This document shows, in pieces, positions 8,279-15,686 of a stretch of 23,091 nt of DNA. The stretch covers positions 1-23,091 of the forward strand of contig JAKFFO010000167.1 in the NCBI GenBank assembly GCA_036675035.1, read 5' to 3'. Numbering within the stretch: position 1 is the first letter of the stretch; the number at the start of each line of letters is the position of its first letter. Made by a program: the position numbers and the translations under genes. A model generated the notes under the pieces. That model was not told where the DNA came from and ran no database searches. It was given only the letters and a program-made list of their open reading frames with translations. The stretch comes from MESE01 sp036675035. GTDB lineage: Bacteria; Pseudomonadota; Gammaproteobacteria; Burkholderiales; Burkholderiaceae_D.

Positions 8279-8282
8279 TACG
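8268..8282. promoter_or_regulatory. Candidate HexR operator, pgi-proximal
   Basis: The minus-strand sequence CGTAGTGAAATTACC keeps the GTAGT...ATTAC core of the HexR palindrome known from gammaproteobacteria (TGTARTWWWWWTTACA-like, recalled from published regulon work) and differs at the two outermost bases. The arms GTAGT and ATTAC are reverse complements at four of five positions. It overlaps the predicted pgi -35 and abuts the candidate edd -35 at 8285, so one site could act on both divergent units. Confidence 0.5.
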
Positions 8283-8284
8283 CC

Positions 8285-8314
8285 TTGAATATATTGCAGT
8301 TGAGCAGTTAATAT
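8285..8314 (+). promoter_or_regulatory. Candidate sigma-70 promoter for edd-eda
   Basis: TTGAAT (8285-8290), an 18-bp spacer and TAATAT (8309-8314) lie in the AT-rich divergent region and predict a start near 8321, giving a leader of about 126 nt before edd. A second, closer -10-like TATTAT at 8410-8415 lies inside the edd-proximal HexR-like site but lacks a good -35. Confidence 0.4.
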
Positions 8315-8404
8315 TTAATTCGGAAAATACATGTTCGAATAGAAGGAATAAAAGGCCGAGGATCGTCAATATTTCCGCGATTTCACGCAGCCATAAAATT
8401 AATT

Positions 8405-8419
8405 TGTAGTATTATTTCA
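8405..8419. promoter_or_regulatory. Candidate HexR operator, edd-proximal
   Basis: TGTAGTATTATTTCA agrees with the HexR palindrome recalled from gammaproteobacteria (TGTARTWWWWWTACA-like) at all but one constrained position. It lies 28 nt before the edd ATG, between the candidate promoter and the Shine-Dalgarno AAGGA (8435-8439), a position suited to repression by roadblock or by covering a proximal promoter. Its centre is 137 bp from that of the pgi-proximal site. Confidence 0.5.
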
Positions 8420-8446
8420 TTTAATCATCTTGCCAAGGATTCGATC

Positions 8447-10363
8447 ATGTCCCTTCATCCGGTCCTGACCAGCGCTGCAGAGCGCATCGCAAAAAGAAGC
8501 CAACCGTATCGAAACGCCTATCTGGCGCGACTGGAAGCGGCACGGCGAAAGGGTCCGCAGCGCGGCGCTCTTTCATGTACCAATCTGGCTCATGGCTTTG
8601 CTTCATTTCCGGCCAACGACAAACTTGTACTGCGCCAGCTCAAGCAGCCGTCCGTGGCAATCGTGTCATCGTACAACGACATGCTGTCGGCCCATCAGCC
8701 ATTCGAACAATTCCCGAGAATTATCAAAGACGCGGCTCGGGCGGCTGGCGGTGTCGCCCAATTTGCGGGTGGTGTACCCGCGATGTGCGACGGTGTGACG
8801 CAGGGGCAACCCGGTATGGAACTCTCGCTGTTTTCGCGCGATACGATCGCGATGGCGACCGCGGTCGCGCTGTCGCACAATATGTTCGACTCTGCAGTCT
8901 ATCTGGGGATATGCGATAAGATCGTGCCGGGTTTGCTGATCGGCGCACTGCATTTCGGACACCTGCCTGCGGTATTCATCCCGGGCGGACCGATGACCAC
9001 CGGGCTTTCCAATTCGGAAAAAACCCGGATCCGCCAGTTGTATGCCGAAGGAAAACTCGATCGCGAGGCGTTGCTGGAAGCCGAGTCGCAGTCGTATCAC
9101 GCGCCGGGTACCTGCACTTTTTATGGCACCGCCAACAGCAACCAGATGCTGATGGAAGTGATGGGGCTGCATGTGCCGAGCAGCGCATTCATCAATCCGA
9201 ACACGCCGCTGCGCACCGCCTTGACCGCTGCCGCAACACGCACGGCGATCGAGATCAGCGAGCAGGGCGGCCGCTATACCCCGGTCGGACATGTGGTGGA
9301 CGAAAAAGCCATCATCAATGCGATCGTGATGTTGCTGGCCACCGGCGGCTCGACAAACCATACGCTGCACCTGATCGCAATTGCGAAGGCGGCGGGCATC
9401 GTGATCGATTGGGACGATTTCAGCGCATTGTCTTCGGTGGTGCCGCTGGTCACGCGCATTTACCCGAACGGCGAGGCGGACGTCAATCATTTCCAGGCTG
9501 CCGGCGGTCCGGGATTCGTGATTCGCGAACTCCTGGACGCCGGACTGCTGCACGACGATGTCACGACTATCCTCGGCAAAGGCCTGCGTGCGCACTGCAT
9601 GGAACCGTTTTTGCAGAACGATGACGTGGTTTGGAAACCGGCGACAAAAGCCAGCGGCGATGAAAATGTGTTGCGGTCGGCCGCTGCGCCGTTCTCGGCC
9701 GATGGCGGCCTGCGCCTGTTGTCGGGCAATCTGGGACGCGCGGTGATCAAGGTCTCCGCGGTCAAGCCGCAGTACCGTGTAGTGGAAGCGCCGGCAATCA
9801 TTTTCGATTCGCAGGAAGCGTTCATGGATGCCTTCCATGCAGGAGACCTGGATCGCGATTTCGTGGCGGTGGTCCGGTTTCAGGGGCCGCGCGCCAACGG
9901 AATGCCGGAATTGCATGCGCTGACACCGGCGTTGGGCAGCCTGCAGGATGCAGGTCGCCATGTCGCGCTGGTTACCGACGGCCGCATGTCGGGCGCATCC
10001 GGCAAGGTGCCGGCCGCGATCCATGTGTCGCCGGAAGCGCTGGCGGGCGGCGCATTGGGCCGCGTGCGTAACGGCGACATGATGCGGGTGGACGCGGAAA
10101 CCGGCGTACTGCAGGCGCTGGTGCCGGAGGCGGAGTGGGCCGCGCGGGAGATTGCACCGGCCGACCTGTCGGCCAACCAGGTGGCGATGGGGCGTGAACT
10201 GTTTGCGATGTTTCGTCAGAACGTGAGTGCGGCGGAAGAGGGAGCGGCAACCTTTGCGCTGCCACCGATTATCGCCAATACCAGGCAGGAAGGCGTGATG
10301 CTGCCGCATGCCGATGCGGCACCGTTTTCAGACGAAGATACCGTGATCAGGGAGAGCAAATGA
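8447..10363 (+). CDS. edd: Phosphogluconate dehydratase (Entner-Doudoroff)
   Basis: Edd dehydrates 6-phosphogluconate to 2-keto-3-deoxy-6-phosphogluconate (KDPG) with an iron-sulfur cluster. The 638-residue protein shows both IlvD/Edd signatures: CDKIVPGLLIGA (cluster cysteine) and ALVTDGRMSGAS. It also has further conserved cysteines in AMCDGVTQGQPGMELSLFSRD (split at the Gly) and GTCTFYGTANSNQML. These segments, and the neighbour eda, separate it from dihydroxyacid dehydratase IlvD. It is somewhat longer than E. coli Edd (about 603), mainly at the C-terminus after residue 600. ATG at 8447 has AAGGA at 8435-8439 with 7-nt spacing. The stop codon overlaps the eda start (ATGA), indicating translational coupling. 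Confidence 0.96.
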   Translation: MSLHPVLTSAAERIAKRSQPYRNAYLARLEAARRKGPQRGALSCTNLAHGFASFPANDKLVLRQLKQPSVAIVSSYNDMLSAHQPFEQFPRIIKDAARAAGGVAQFAGGVPAMCDGVTQGQPGMELSLFSRDTIAMATAVALSHNMFDSAVYLGICDKIVPGLLIGALHFGHLPAVFIPGGPMTTGLSNSEKTRIRQLYAEGKLDREALLEAESQSYHAPGTCTFYGTANSNQMLMEVMGLHVPSSAFINPNTPLRTALTAAATRTAIEISEQGGRYTPVGHVVDEKAIINAIVMLLATGGSTNHTLHLIAIAKAAGIVIDWDDFSALSSVVPLVTRIYPNGEADVNHFQAAGGPGFVIRELLDAGLLHDDVTTILGKGLRAHCMEPFLQNDDVVWKPATKASGDENVLRSAAAPFSADGGLRLLSGNLGRAVIKVSAVKPQYRVVEAPAIIFDSQEAFMDAFHAGDLDRDFVAVVRFQGPRANGMPELHALTPALGSLQDAGRHVALVTDGRMSGASGKVPAAIHVSPEALAGGALGRVRNGDMMRVDAETGVLQALVPEAEWAAREIAPADLSANQVAMGRELFAMFRQNVSAAEEGAATFALPPIIANTRQEGVMLPHADAAPFSDEDTVIRESK

Positions 10364-10995
10364 AGTTGACCATGACGGTGCTGGAAATCATGCAGGCGTC
10401 GCCGGTGATCCCGGTGATTGCCATCGACGATCCCGAGCATGCGGTGCCGCTGGCCGAGGCATTGGTGGCCGGCGGCATTCGCGTACTCGAAGTGACGCTG
10501 CGTACCGCACATGGCCTTTCGGCGATTCGCGCGATAACCGAACGGGTGCCGCAGGCGATTGTCGGCGTCGGAACGCTGACCCAGGCGGACGAGTTCTCGG
10601 CCGCGCGCGATGCCGGTGCGGTATTCGGTGTATCGCCGGGGCTGACGGCGTCCGTGATCGAGGGCGCCCGGAAAAGCGGCTTGCCGTTGTTGCCGGGCGT
10701 GATGACACCGTCGGAAGTAATGGCGGCACGCGAAGCGGGGTTTCGTCAGTTGAAACTTTTTCCCGCCGTGCCGGCCGGCGGTGTCGGCATGCTCAACGCG
10801 ATCGCCGGTCCATTGCCGGATGTCGTATTCTGTCCTACCGGCGGCATATCCCAGGACACTGCGCCGGCGTTCCTCGCTTGCGCGAACGTGGCATGTGTCG
10901 GCGGGTCGTGGCTGACGCCGAAGGAAGCGGTGAGGGCCGGCGACTGGGCCCGTTTGACGGCACTCGCGCGCGCCGCATCCGGCTTGCGTGCGTGA
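10360..10995 (+). CDS. eda: KDPG / 4-hydroxy-2-oxoglutarate aldolase
   Basis: Eda cleaves KDPG to pyruvate and glyceraldehyde-3-phosphate, the step after Edd. The 211-residue protein is a class I aldolase barrel of normal length (E. coli 213). The catalytic Glu and Arg are E44 and R48 in VLEVTLR, and the Schiff-base lysine is K132 in FRQLKLFPA. GVGTLTQADEF, FGVSPGL, LLPGVMTPSEV and CPTGGIS complete the family pattern. It begins at the ATGA overlapping the edd stop; an ATG at 10372 would drop four residues. It should share HexR control with edd. Confidence 0.96.
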   Translation: MKLTMTVLEIMQASPVIPVIAIDDPEHAVPLAEALVAGGIRVLEVTLRTAHGLSAIRAITERVPQAIVGVGTLTQADEFSAARDAGAVFGVSPGLTASVIEGARKSGLPLLPGVMTPSEVMAAREAGFRQLKLFPAVPAGGVGMLNAIAGPLPDVVFCPTGGISQDTAPAFLACANVACVGGSWLTPKEAVRAGDWARLTALARAASGLRA

Positions 10996-11296
10996 ATTAA
11001 TCGTCGTTCCTCTGTATCCGGGCCGAAACGGTCGACCCTGTCGCGCTTTCCTGGCGCGGGCGAACGGCATCCCGAAATTCATCGGCGCAGGAAGCTCGTC
11101 CTTTCGTTGAGATAGCCTTCCGACGCGGGCGGATCGGCGCATGATCTTGCGCTCTGAATATCGACGCCGATACAGTACCGGCACCGTATATACTGCCTGC
11201 TGCAGAAACCGCTGCTGGTCCCCTTCGTAACAGTCGTCGATTGCGATTCGGCCGCGAGCCTCCGCGTATTAAAAATTATTCAAGGAAAATATCCGT
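10996..11296. other. Intergenic region with no gene seen (301 nt)
   Basis: Between eda and the antiporter gene. Open frames crossing it are minus-strand shadows running out of eda and edd. No strong hairpin with a T-run was found after eda. A TATACT box at 11189-11194 could be a -10 for the antiporter but has no good -35. The last 30 nt are AT-rich and include the AAGGA at 11282-11286 used by the next gene. Confidence 0.5.
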
Positions 11297-13057
11297 ATGC
11301 ACGGAGCAGGCTTTATTCAGGATTTGGCGATGATCATGCTGGTCGCGGGAATCGTCACTATTGTGTTCCATCGCTTCAAGCAGCCGGTCGTGCTCGGCTA
11401 CATAATCGCCGGGGTCATTCTCGGCCCCTACACGCCGCCGTACCAATTGATCCAGGATGAGTACACCACCCAGATCCTGGCGGAACTGGGCGTGGTGTTC
11501 CTGATGTTTTCACTGGGGCTGGAGTTCAGCCTGAAGAAATTATTCCGTGTCGGCGTGACAGCTGTCGTGGCGGCACTGATGGAAATAACCGTCATGATCG
11601 GCATCGGTTATTCGATCGGCCAGTTCTTCGGCTGGAACACGATGGACTCGGTTTTCCTCGGTGCGATGCTGGCGATTTCGTCGACCACGATCATCATCAA
11701 GGCGCTTGACGAACTCGGCTTGAAAAGGGAGAAGTTCGCACAGCTGATCTTCGGGATCCTGATCGTGGAAGACATTCTCGCAATCGGCATGATCGCGCTG
11801 TTGTCCGGTATCGCGATGTACGGTTCGGTCAACGCGGGCGATGTGTTGGCCACGGTCGGGAAACTGTCCCTTTTCATGATCGTCAGCCTGGTGCTGGGTA
11901 TCTTGCTGGTGCCGCGGTTGCTTGCCTACGCGGCGAAGTTCCATAGCAATGAAATGCTCCTGGTGACTGTGCTCGGCCTGTGCTTCGGGTTTTGCCTGCT
12001 CGTTCTGAAACTGAATTACAGCATTGCGCTGGGTGCCTTCATGATTGGCGCGATCATGGCGGAGGCGCGGGAGTTGCGCATGATCGAACGCCTGATCGAA
12101 CCGATCCGGGACATGTTCAGCGCGATTTTTTTCGTGACGATCGGACTGATGTTCGATCCGTCGGTATTCTTGACCTATGCGGTTCCGATCGCGGTGATTA
12201 CCGCGGCGTTGGTCATCGGCAAGGTGTTTACCTGCAGTTTCGGCGCGTTCGTAACTGGAGAGGATGGACGCACTTCGATGAAGGTCGGCATGGGGCTGGC
12301 GCAGATCGGCGAGTTCTCCTTCATTATCGCTACCCTCGGTTTGACGCTGAAGGTGACCAGCGAATTCCTGTTCCCGATCGTCGTGGCCGTGTCGGCGGTT
12401 ACGACATTGCTGACACCTTACTTGATCCGAATGTCCGATCCGATTCTTGCCGGCCTGGGCCGCAAGGTGCCGCAACGATGTATCCATCCATTCAACAGTT
12501 ACACCACATGGCTTTCCGGAATGCAGCTGGAAGGCGACCGCGCGATACTGGCAAAAATCATTTTGCGCATCGCAATCCAGATCCTGGTGAACTGCGCGCT
12601 GATTGCCGCGGTGTTCATTGCCGGTGTCTATCTGGTCGGCATAATCGAAGGATTTTTGAGGACGTGGATTGCCGACGAACGAATTCAGCGAACGATCATC
12701 TGGAGCGGAGCATTGCTGATTTCGTTGCCGTTCGTGATCGCGACTTATTTCAAGATCAAGGCATTCAGCATGCTTCTTGCCGAGCTGGGCATCAAGCAGG
12801 AGTTCGCCGGTCGTTTTACCGAAAAGGTGCGGCGCAGCGTTTCAGAAATCATTCCGGTCGCGGCGATTTTCGGCATTCTGTTCATGATCGTGTCGCTGAG
12901 CCAGCGCATCCTGCCGCCCGAAGAATGGTTCATGTATGTGCTCGGGGGTGCAGCGCTGTTCGCGCTGATCAGCTGGAAATTCCTCGCACGACTGCATTCC
13001 CGTTTGCAGATCGCTCTTTTCAAGACGTTCGAGGAAGCGCCAGACGAATTGGCCTGA
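11297..13057 (+). CDS. Kef-type monovalent cation/proton antiporter (CPA2 family) with membrane C-terminus
   Basis: Residues 1-385 form a CPA2 exchanger domain with many hydrophobic helices and the segments QPVVLGYIIAGVILGP, LAELGVVFLMFSLGLEFS, AISSTTIIIKALDELGLKRE, FGILIVEDILAIGMIAL (E158-D159 at the ion-binding position), IALGAFMIGAIMAEA and FFVTIGLMFDP. Family members exchange K+ or Na+ for H+. KefB and KefC carry a cytoplasmic NAD-binding (TrkA-N) domain after this. Here no GxGxxG Rossmann motif is seen. Residues 390-586 contain about four more membrane segments (near 420-450, 467-487, 518-535, 544-562) and a short charged tail. AAGGA at 11282-11286 precedes the ATG by 10 nt. The transported ion cannot be read. 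Confidence 0.88.
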   Translation: MHGAGFIQDLAMIMLVAGIVTIVFHRFKQPVVLGYIIAGVILGPYTPPYQLIQDEYTTQILAELGVVFLMFSLGLEFSLKKLFRVGVTAVVAALMEITVMIGIGYSIGQFFGWNTMDSVFLGAMLAISSTTIIIKALDELGLKREKFAQLIFGILIVEDILAIGMIALLSGIAMYGSVNAGDVLATVGKLSLFMIVSLVLGILLVPRLLAYAAKFHSNEMLLVTVLGLCFGFCLLVLKLNYSIALGAFMIGAIMAEARELRMIERLIEPIRDMFSAIFFVTIGLMFDPSVFLTYAVPIAVITAALVIGKVFTCSFGAFVTGEDGRTSMKVGMGLAQIGEFSFIIATLGLTLKVTSEFLFPIVVAVSAVTTLLTPYLIRMSDPILAGLGRKVPQRCIHPFNSYTTWLSGMQLEGDRAILAKIILRIAIQILVNCALIAAVFIAGVYLVGIIEGFLRTWIADERIQRTIIWSGALLISLPFVIATYFKIKAFSMLLAELGIKQEFAGRFTEKVRRSVSEIIPVAAIFGILFMIVSLSQRILPPEEWFMYVLGGAALFALISWKFLARLHSRLQIALFKTFEEAPDELA

Positions 13058-13137
13058 TCGCGCGAAGACGGCGTCGCTGGTGGGCAGGCTCGGCGAACAC
13101 AATACTGCGGAATCGTGGCCGCATCCGATTTCTGACT

Positions 13138-13165
13138 CTGAAAAAGAAGATTCATCCATTAAAAT
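13138..13165 (+). promoter_or_regulatory. Candidate promoter for rpiA
   Basis: CTGAAA (13138-13143), a 16-bp spacer and TAAAAT (13160-13165) predict a transcript starting about 24 nt before the rpiA ATG. The -35 is a 4-of-6 match, so this is tentative. Confidence 0.3.
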
Positions 13166-13195
13166 ACCGGTTCCGAATAATTTTTCAAAGCGATC

Positions 13196-13867
13196 ATGAC
13201 CCAGGACGAACTCAAACAAGCTGTTGCCCGCGCTGCCATGGAATATGTCGTGGAATGCGAGATCGTCGGTGTCGGCACCGGTTCCACCGCCAATTTCTTT
13301 ATCGATGAACTCGGCAAGATCAAGGACCGGATCAAGGGCGCGGTGGCATCGTCCGAAGCGACCGCTACGCGCCTGAAATCACATGGGATTACCGTATACG
13401 ACTTGAATCAGGTCGATTCGATGCCGGTCTATATCGATGGCGCGGACGAGATCACGCCGCACGGCGCGATGATCAAGGGTGGCGGTGCGGCACTGACGCG
13501 CGAGAAGATCGTCGCATCGGTTGCGGAGCGGTTCGTCTGCATTGCCGATGGATCCAAGCTGGTCAATGTGCTGGGTAACTTTCCGCTGCCGGTCGAAGTG
13601 ATTCCGATGGCACAGGCGGTGGTCGGACGCAAGCTTGCTGCGCTGGGCGGCGAGCCGCGCTTGCGCATCAAGGATGGCAAACCGGTGCTGACCGATAACG
13701 GCTGCCTGATCATCGACGTGGTCGGGCTGAAGATCCTGGACCCGAAGGACTTGGAACAAAAAATCAACAATATTGCCGGCGTCGTGACGGTCGGTTTATT
13801 CGCAAGGCAAGGCGCGAACGTCTGCCTGCTGGGAACACCGGAAGGAGTGAAAACCCTGAAATTCTGA
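13196..13867 (+). CDS. rpiA: Ribose-5-phosphate isomerase A
   Basis: RpiA interconverts ribose-5-phosphate and ribulose-5-phosphate. The 223-residue product is close to the E. coli length (219), and active-site numbering is the same: phosphate-binding GVGTGSTANFFI (residues 25-36), D81 and D84 in YIDGADEI, K94 in KGGGAALTREK, and the general base E103. Start at ATG 13196 gives the usual N-terminus (MTQDELKQAVARAA); the Shine-Dalgarno is weak. It stands alone in its unit, closed by a strong terminator, but complements tal, pgi and edd-eda in sugar-phosphate metabolism. Confidence 0.97.
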   Translation: MTQDELKQAVARAAMEYVVECEIVGVGTGSTANFFIDELGKIKDRIKGAVASSEATATRLKSHGITVYDLNQVDSMPVYIDGADEITPHGAMIKGGGAALTREKIVASVAERFVCIADGSKLVNVLGNFPLPVEVIPMAQAVVGRKLAALGGEPRLRIKDGKPVLTDNGCLIIDVVGLKILDPKDLEQKINNIAGVVTVGLFARQGANVCLLGTPEGVKTLKF

Positions 13868-13888
13868 GTGACGAATTTTTGCCTGTTT

Positions 13889-13919
13889 AAAAGCCTGCCG
13901 CAGAAGCCGCAGGCTTTTT
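13889..13919 (+). terminator. Intrinsic terminator after rpiA, probably bidirectional
   Basis: AAAAGCCTGC pairs exactly with GCAGGCTTTT across a 10-nt loop (10-bp stem, 13889-13898 with 13909-13918) and is followed by T-rich sequence. It starts 22 nt past the rpiA stop. The A-run on the 5' side makes it usable for the convergent yggX gene, whose stop is at 13936. Confidence 0.9.
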
Positions 13920-13935
13920 ATTTGTCATTCGTTCG

Positions 13936-14208
13936 TCATTCATTCGGCGGAACGTACCCTTGTGCCGCATCGGCGCCTTCGCCGAAGAAATGTTTCTCCA
14001 TCTGCGTCGCGAGATATTTGCGCGCACGCGCATCGGCCAGATTCAGGCGATTCTCGTTGACCAGCATGGTCTGGTGCTTGAGCCATCCGGCCCATGCTTC
14101 CTTCGACACGCTTTCATAAATCCGCTTGCCGAGTTCGCCCGGATAAGGTGGGAAATCGAGTCCTTCGGCTTCTCTGTTCAATTTGATGCATTGGACCATG
14201 CGGGCCAT
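13936..14208 (-). CDS. yggX: Fe(2+)-trafficking / oxidative damage protection protein (YggX family)
   Basis: The 90-residue protein aligns along its length with YggX: C7 in MVQCIKL, REAEGLDFPPYPGELGKRI, SKEAWAGWLKHQTMLVNE, and the C-terminal MEKHFFGEG. YggX helps protect iron-sulfur clusters and DNA from oxidative damage. The frame extends upstream to an ATG at 14238, but the ATG at 14208 has GGAGA about 8 nt before it and gives the standard N-terminus (MARMVQCIKLNREAEG). It lies 57 nt downstream of argA on the same strand, so it is probably co-transcribed. It shares the bidirectional terminator with rpiA. Confidence 0.94.
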   Translation of the reverse strand: MARMVQCIKLNREAEGLDFPPYPGELGKRIYESVSKEAWAGWLKHQTMLVNENRLNLADARARKYLATQMEKHFFGEGADAAQGYVPPNE

Positions 14209-14265
14209 GTTGGTTCTCCAGGATGAGTTTTTGCGCAATACCGAAAAACCGGCAGCGCGCGGACG

Positions 14266-15576
14266 TTACAGATTCTTGATCAGTATCAGCGACTTGCGCT
14301 GCCAGTTGTACATATGTTGCCGGTCCTTCGGCAGGTCGTCGATGGTGGCATGGACGAAGCCGCGCTTCAGGAACCAGTGCGCGGTACGTGTGGTCAGCAC
14401 AAACAGCTTGCTGATGCCGGCGGCACGTGCGCGATTTTCCATGTGCTTCAGCAGGCGCTCGCCGTCACCCTGGGTCTGGACTTCCGGGTTGACGGTAAGG
14501 CAGGCCATCTCCGCCATTTTTTCCTTGGGAAACGGATACAGCGCGGCGCAACCGAAAATCACGCCGTCATGTTCGATTACCGAAAAATAATCGATTTCAC
14601 GCTCGATCAATTCGCGTCCGCGCTTGACCAGCGTACCATCCGCTTCCAGCGGTTCTATCAGTTGCAGGATGCCGCCGACATCGTCGATGGTGGCTTCGCG
14701 CAGGCTTTCGAGATTCTGTGACGAAATCATCGTACCGACGCCGTCGTGGGTAAACAATTCCAGCAGTGCCGAACCGTCCATCGCGAACGGCACGATATGC
14801 GCGCGCGGAACGCCGCCGCTGCAAGCCTTCATCGCATGCTGCAGATAGAATGCAGAATCGGCGGGCAGGCAGCCTTCGTTCAGGATTGCACGCGCCTGGT
14901 GCGCGGACAGCTCGCGTATCTCGGCGCCGCCGATGTCCGTCATCATCGGGGTTTCAGTGATGTAGACCAGCTTGTCGGCGCGCAGTGCGATCGCTGCCGA
15001 CACCGCGACATCTTCCATCGTCAGGTTGAAGATTTCGCCGGTCGGCGAGAATCCGAGCGGCGAAAGCAATATCAGGCCGCCGGCATTCAGGATAGGGTGG
15101 ATGGCTTCATAGGCGATCTTGCGGGTGACTCCGGTCAGTTCCAGGTCGACGCCATCGATCACGCCGATCGGCCGCGCAATGACGAAATTGCCGGAAATGA
15201 TACGGATCGCCGCATGCGCCATCGGGGTATTCGGCAGTCCCTGGCTGAATGCGGCTTCGATATCGAGGCGCAACTCACCGGCGGCTTCTTTCGCGCATTC
15301 CAGCGCCGCGGTATCGGTGATCCGCAAATCCTTGTGGAAATGCGACTCGACGTTACGCAGCGCCAGTTGTTCTTCGACTTGGGGACGCGAGCCATGCACG
15401 ATGACGACCTTGATGCCGAGCGCATGCAACAAAGACAAGTCATGGGCCAGTACCGGCAACGCACCCGCCACCACCAGTTCGCCGGGGAATGCGACCACGA
15501 AGGTCTTGCCGCGGAAAGCATGAATGTAGGGCGCAACCGAGCGCAGCCACTGGACGAATTCGATAGGGTTTTCCAT
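14266..15576 (-). CDS. argA: Amino-acid N-acetyltransferase (N-acetylglutamate synthase)
   Basis: ArgA acetylates glutamate with acetyl-CoA, the first step of arginine biosynthesis, and is normally inhibited by arginine. The 436-residue protein has an N-terminal amino-acid-kinase-like domain (about residues 1-285; FRGKTFVVAFPGELV, IKVVIVHGSRPQVEEQL, GGLILLSPLGFSPTGE) and a C-terminal GNAT domain (about 290-436) with the acetyl-CoA loop VQTQGDGERLLKHM and LTTRTAHWFLKRGF. E. coli ArgA is 443 residues. The frame is open far upstream, but family alignment places the start at MENPIEFVQWLRS (15576) or at the ATG three codons earlier (15585). A TATAAT lies immediately upstream, suggesting a leaderless message. 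Confidence 0.95.
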   Translation of the reverse strand: MENPIEFVQWLRSVAPYIHAFRGKTFVVAFPGELVVAGALPVLAHDLSLLHALGIKVVIVHGSRPQVEEQLALRNVESHFHKDLRITDTAALECAKEAAGELRLDIEAAFSQGLPNTPMAHAAIRIISGNFVIARPIGVIDGVDLELTGVTRKIAYEAIHPILNAGGLILLSPLGFSPTGEIFNLTMEDVAVSAAIALRADKLVYITETPMMTDIGGAEIRELSAHQARAILNEGCLPADSAFYLQHAMKACSGGVPRAHIVPFAMDGSALLELFTHDGVGTMISSQNLESLREATIDDVGGILQLIEPLEADGTLVKRGRELIEREIDYFSVIEHDGVIFGCAALYPFPKEKMAEMACLTVNPEVQTQGDGERLLKHMENRARAAGISKLFVLTTRTAHWFLKRGFVHATIDDLPKDRQHMYNWQRKSLILIKNL

Positions 15577-15583
15577 GATGCGC

Positions 15584-15589
15584 ATTATA
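15584..15589 (-). promoter_or_regulatory. Perfect -10 box at the argA start (possible leaderless transcript)
   Basis: TATAAT on the minus strand ends 7 nt before the A of the argA ATG at 15576, so initiation would fall at or next to the start codon. There is no Shine-Dalgarno before that ATG. A matching -35 is weak (CAGTGG at 17 bp; a better TTGCAC is 22 bp away). The alternative ATG at 15585 lies within the box. Confidence 0.4.
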
Positions 15590-15670
15590 TACACAGCGAC
15601 ATGAATCCACTGTGCAAACCGATCACATGGCGGCGCCCCCGGCCGACTCGCTAGGTTTTCTGCCGCTCTG

Positions 15671-15676
15671 TATAAT
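15671..15676 (+). promoter_or_regulatory. Perfect -10 box just before the hrpA start (possible leaderless transcript)
   Basis: TATAAT ends 10 nt before the hrpA ATG at 15687. The intervening bases (TCGGTCCTCC) hold no Shine-Dalgarno. Initiation about 7 nt after the box would leave a leader of only a few bases. No good -35 is seen. Confidence 0.4.
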
Positions 15677-15686
15677 TCGGTCCTCC

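Noticed and set aside
8191..8409. Plus-strand 72-codon frame in the pgi-edd gap
   Set aside because: It begins inside the pgi start region and crosses the candidate promoters and operator region; no ribosome-binding site and no recognisable domain.
8666..10309. Long minus-strand open frame (547 codons) opposite edd
   Set aside because: Shadow of edd, whose family signatures are unmistakable; no start context or domain in the antisense product.
11540..13308. Overlapping long frames on both strands within the antiporter gene
   Set aside because: Translations are Arg/His/Gln-rich shadows; the real frame gives a clear membrane transporter.
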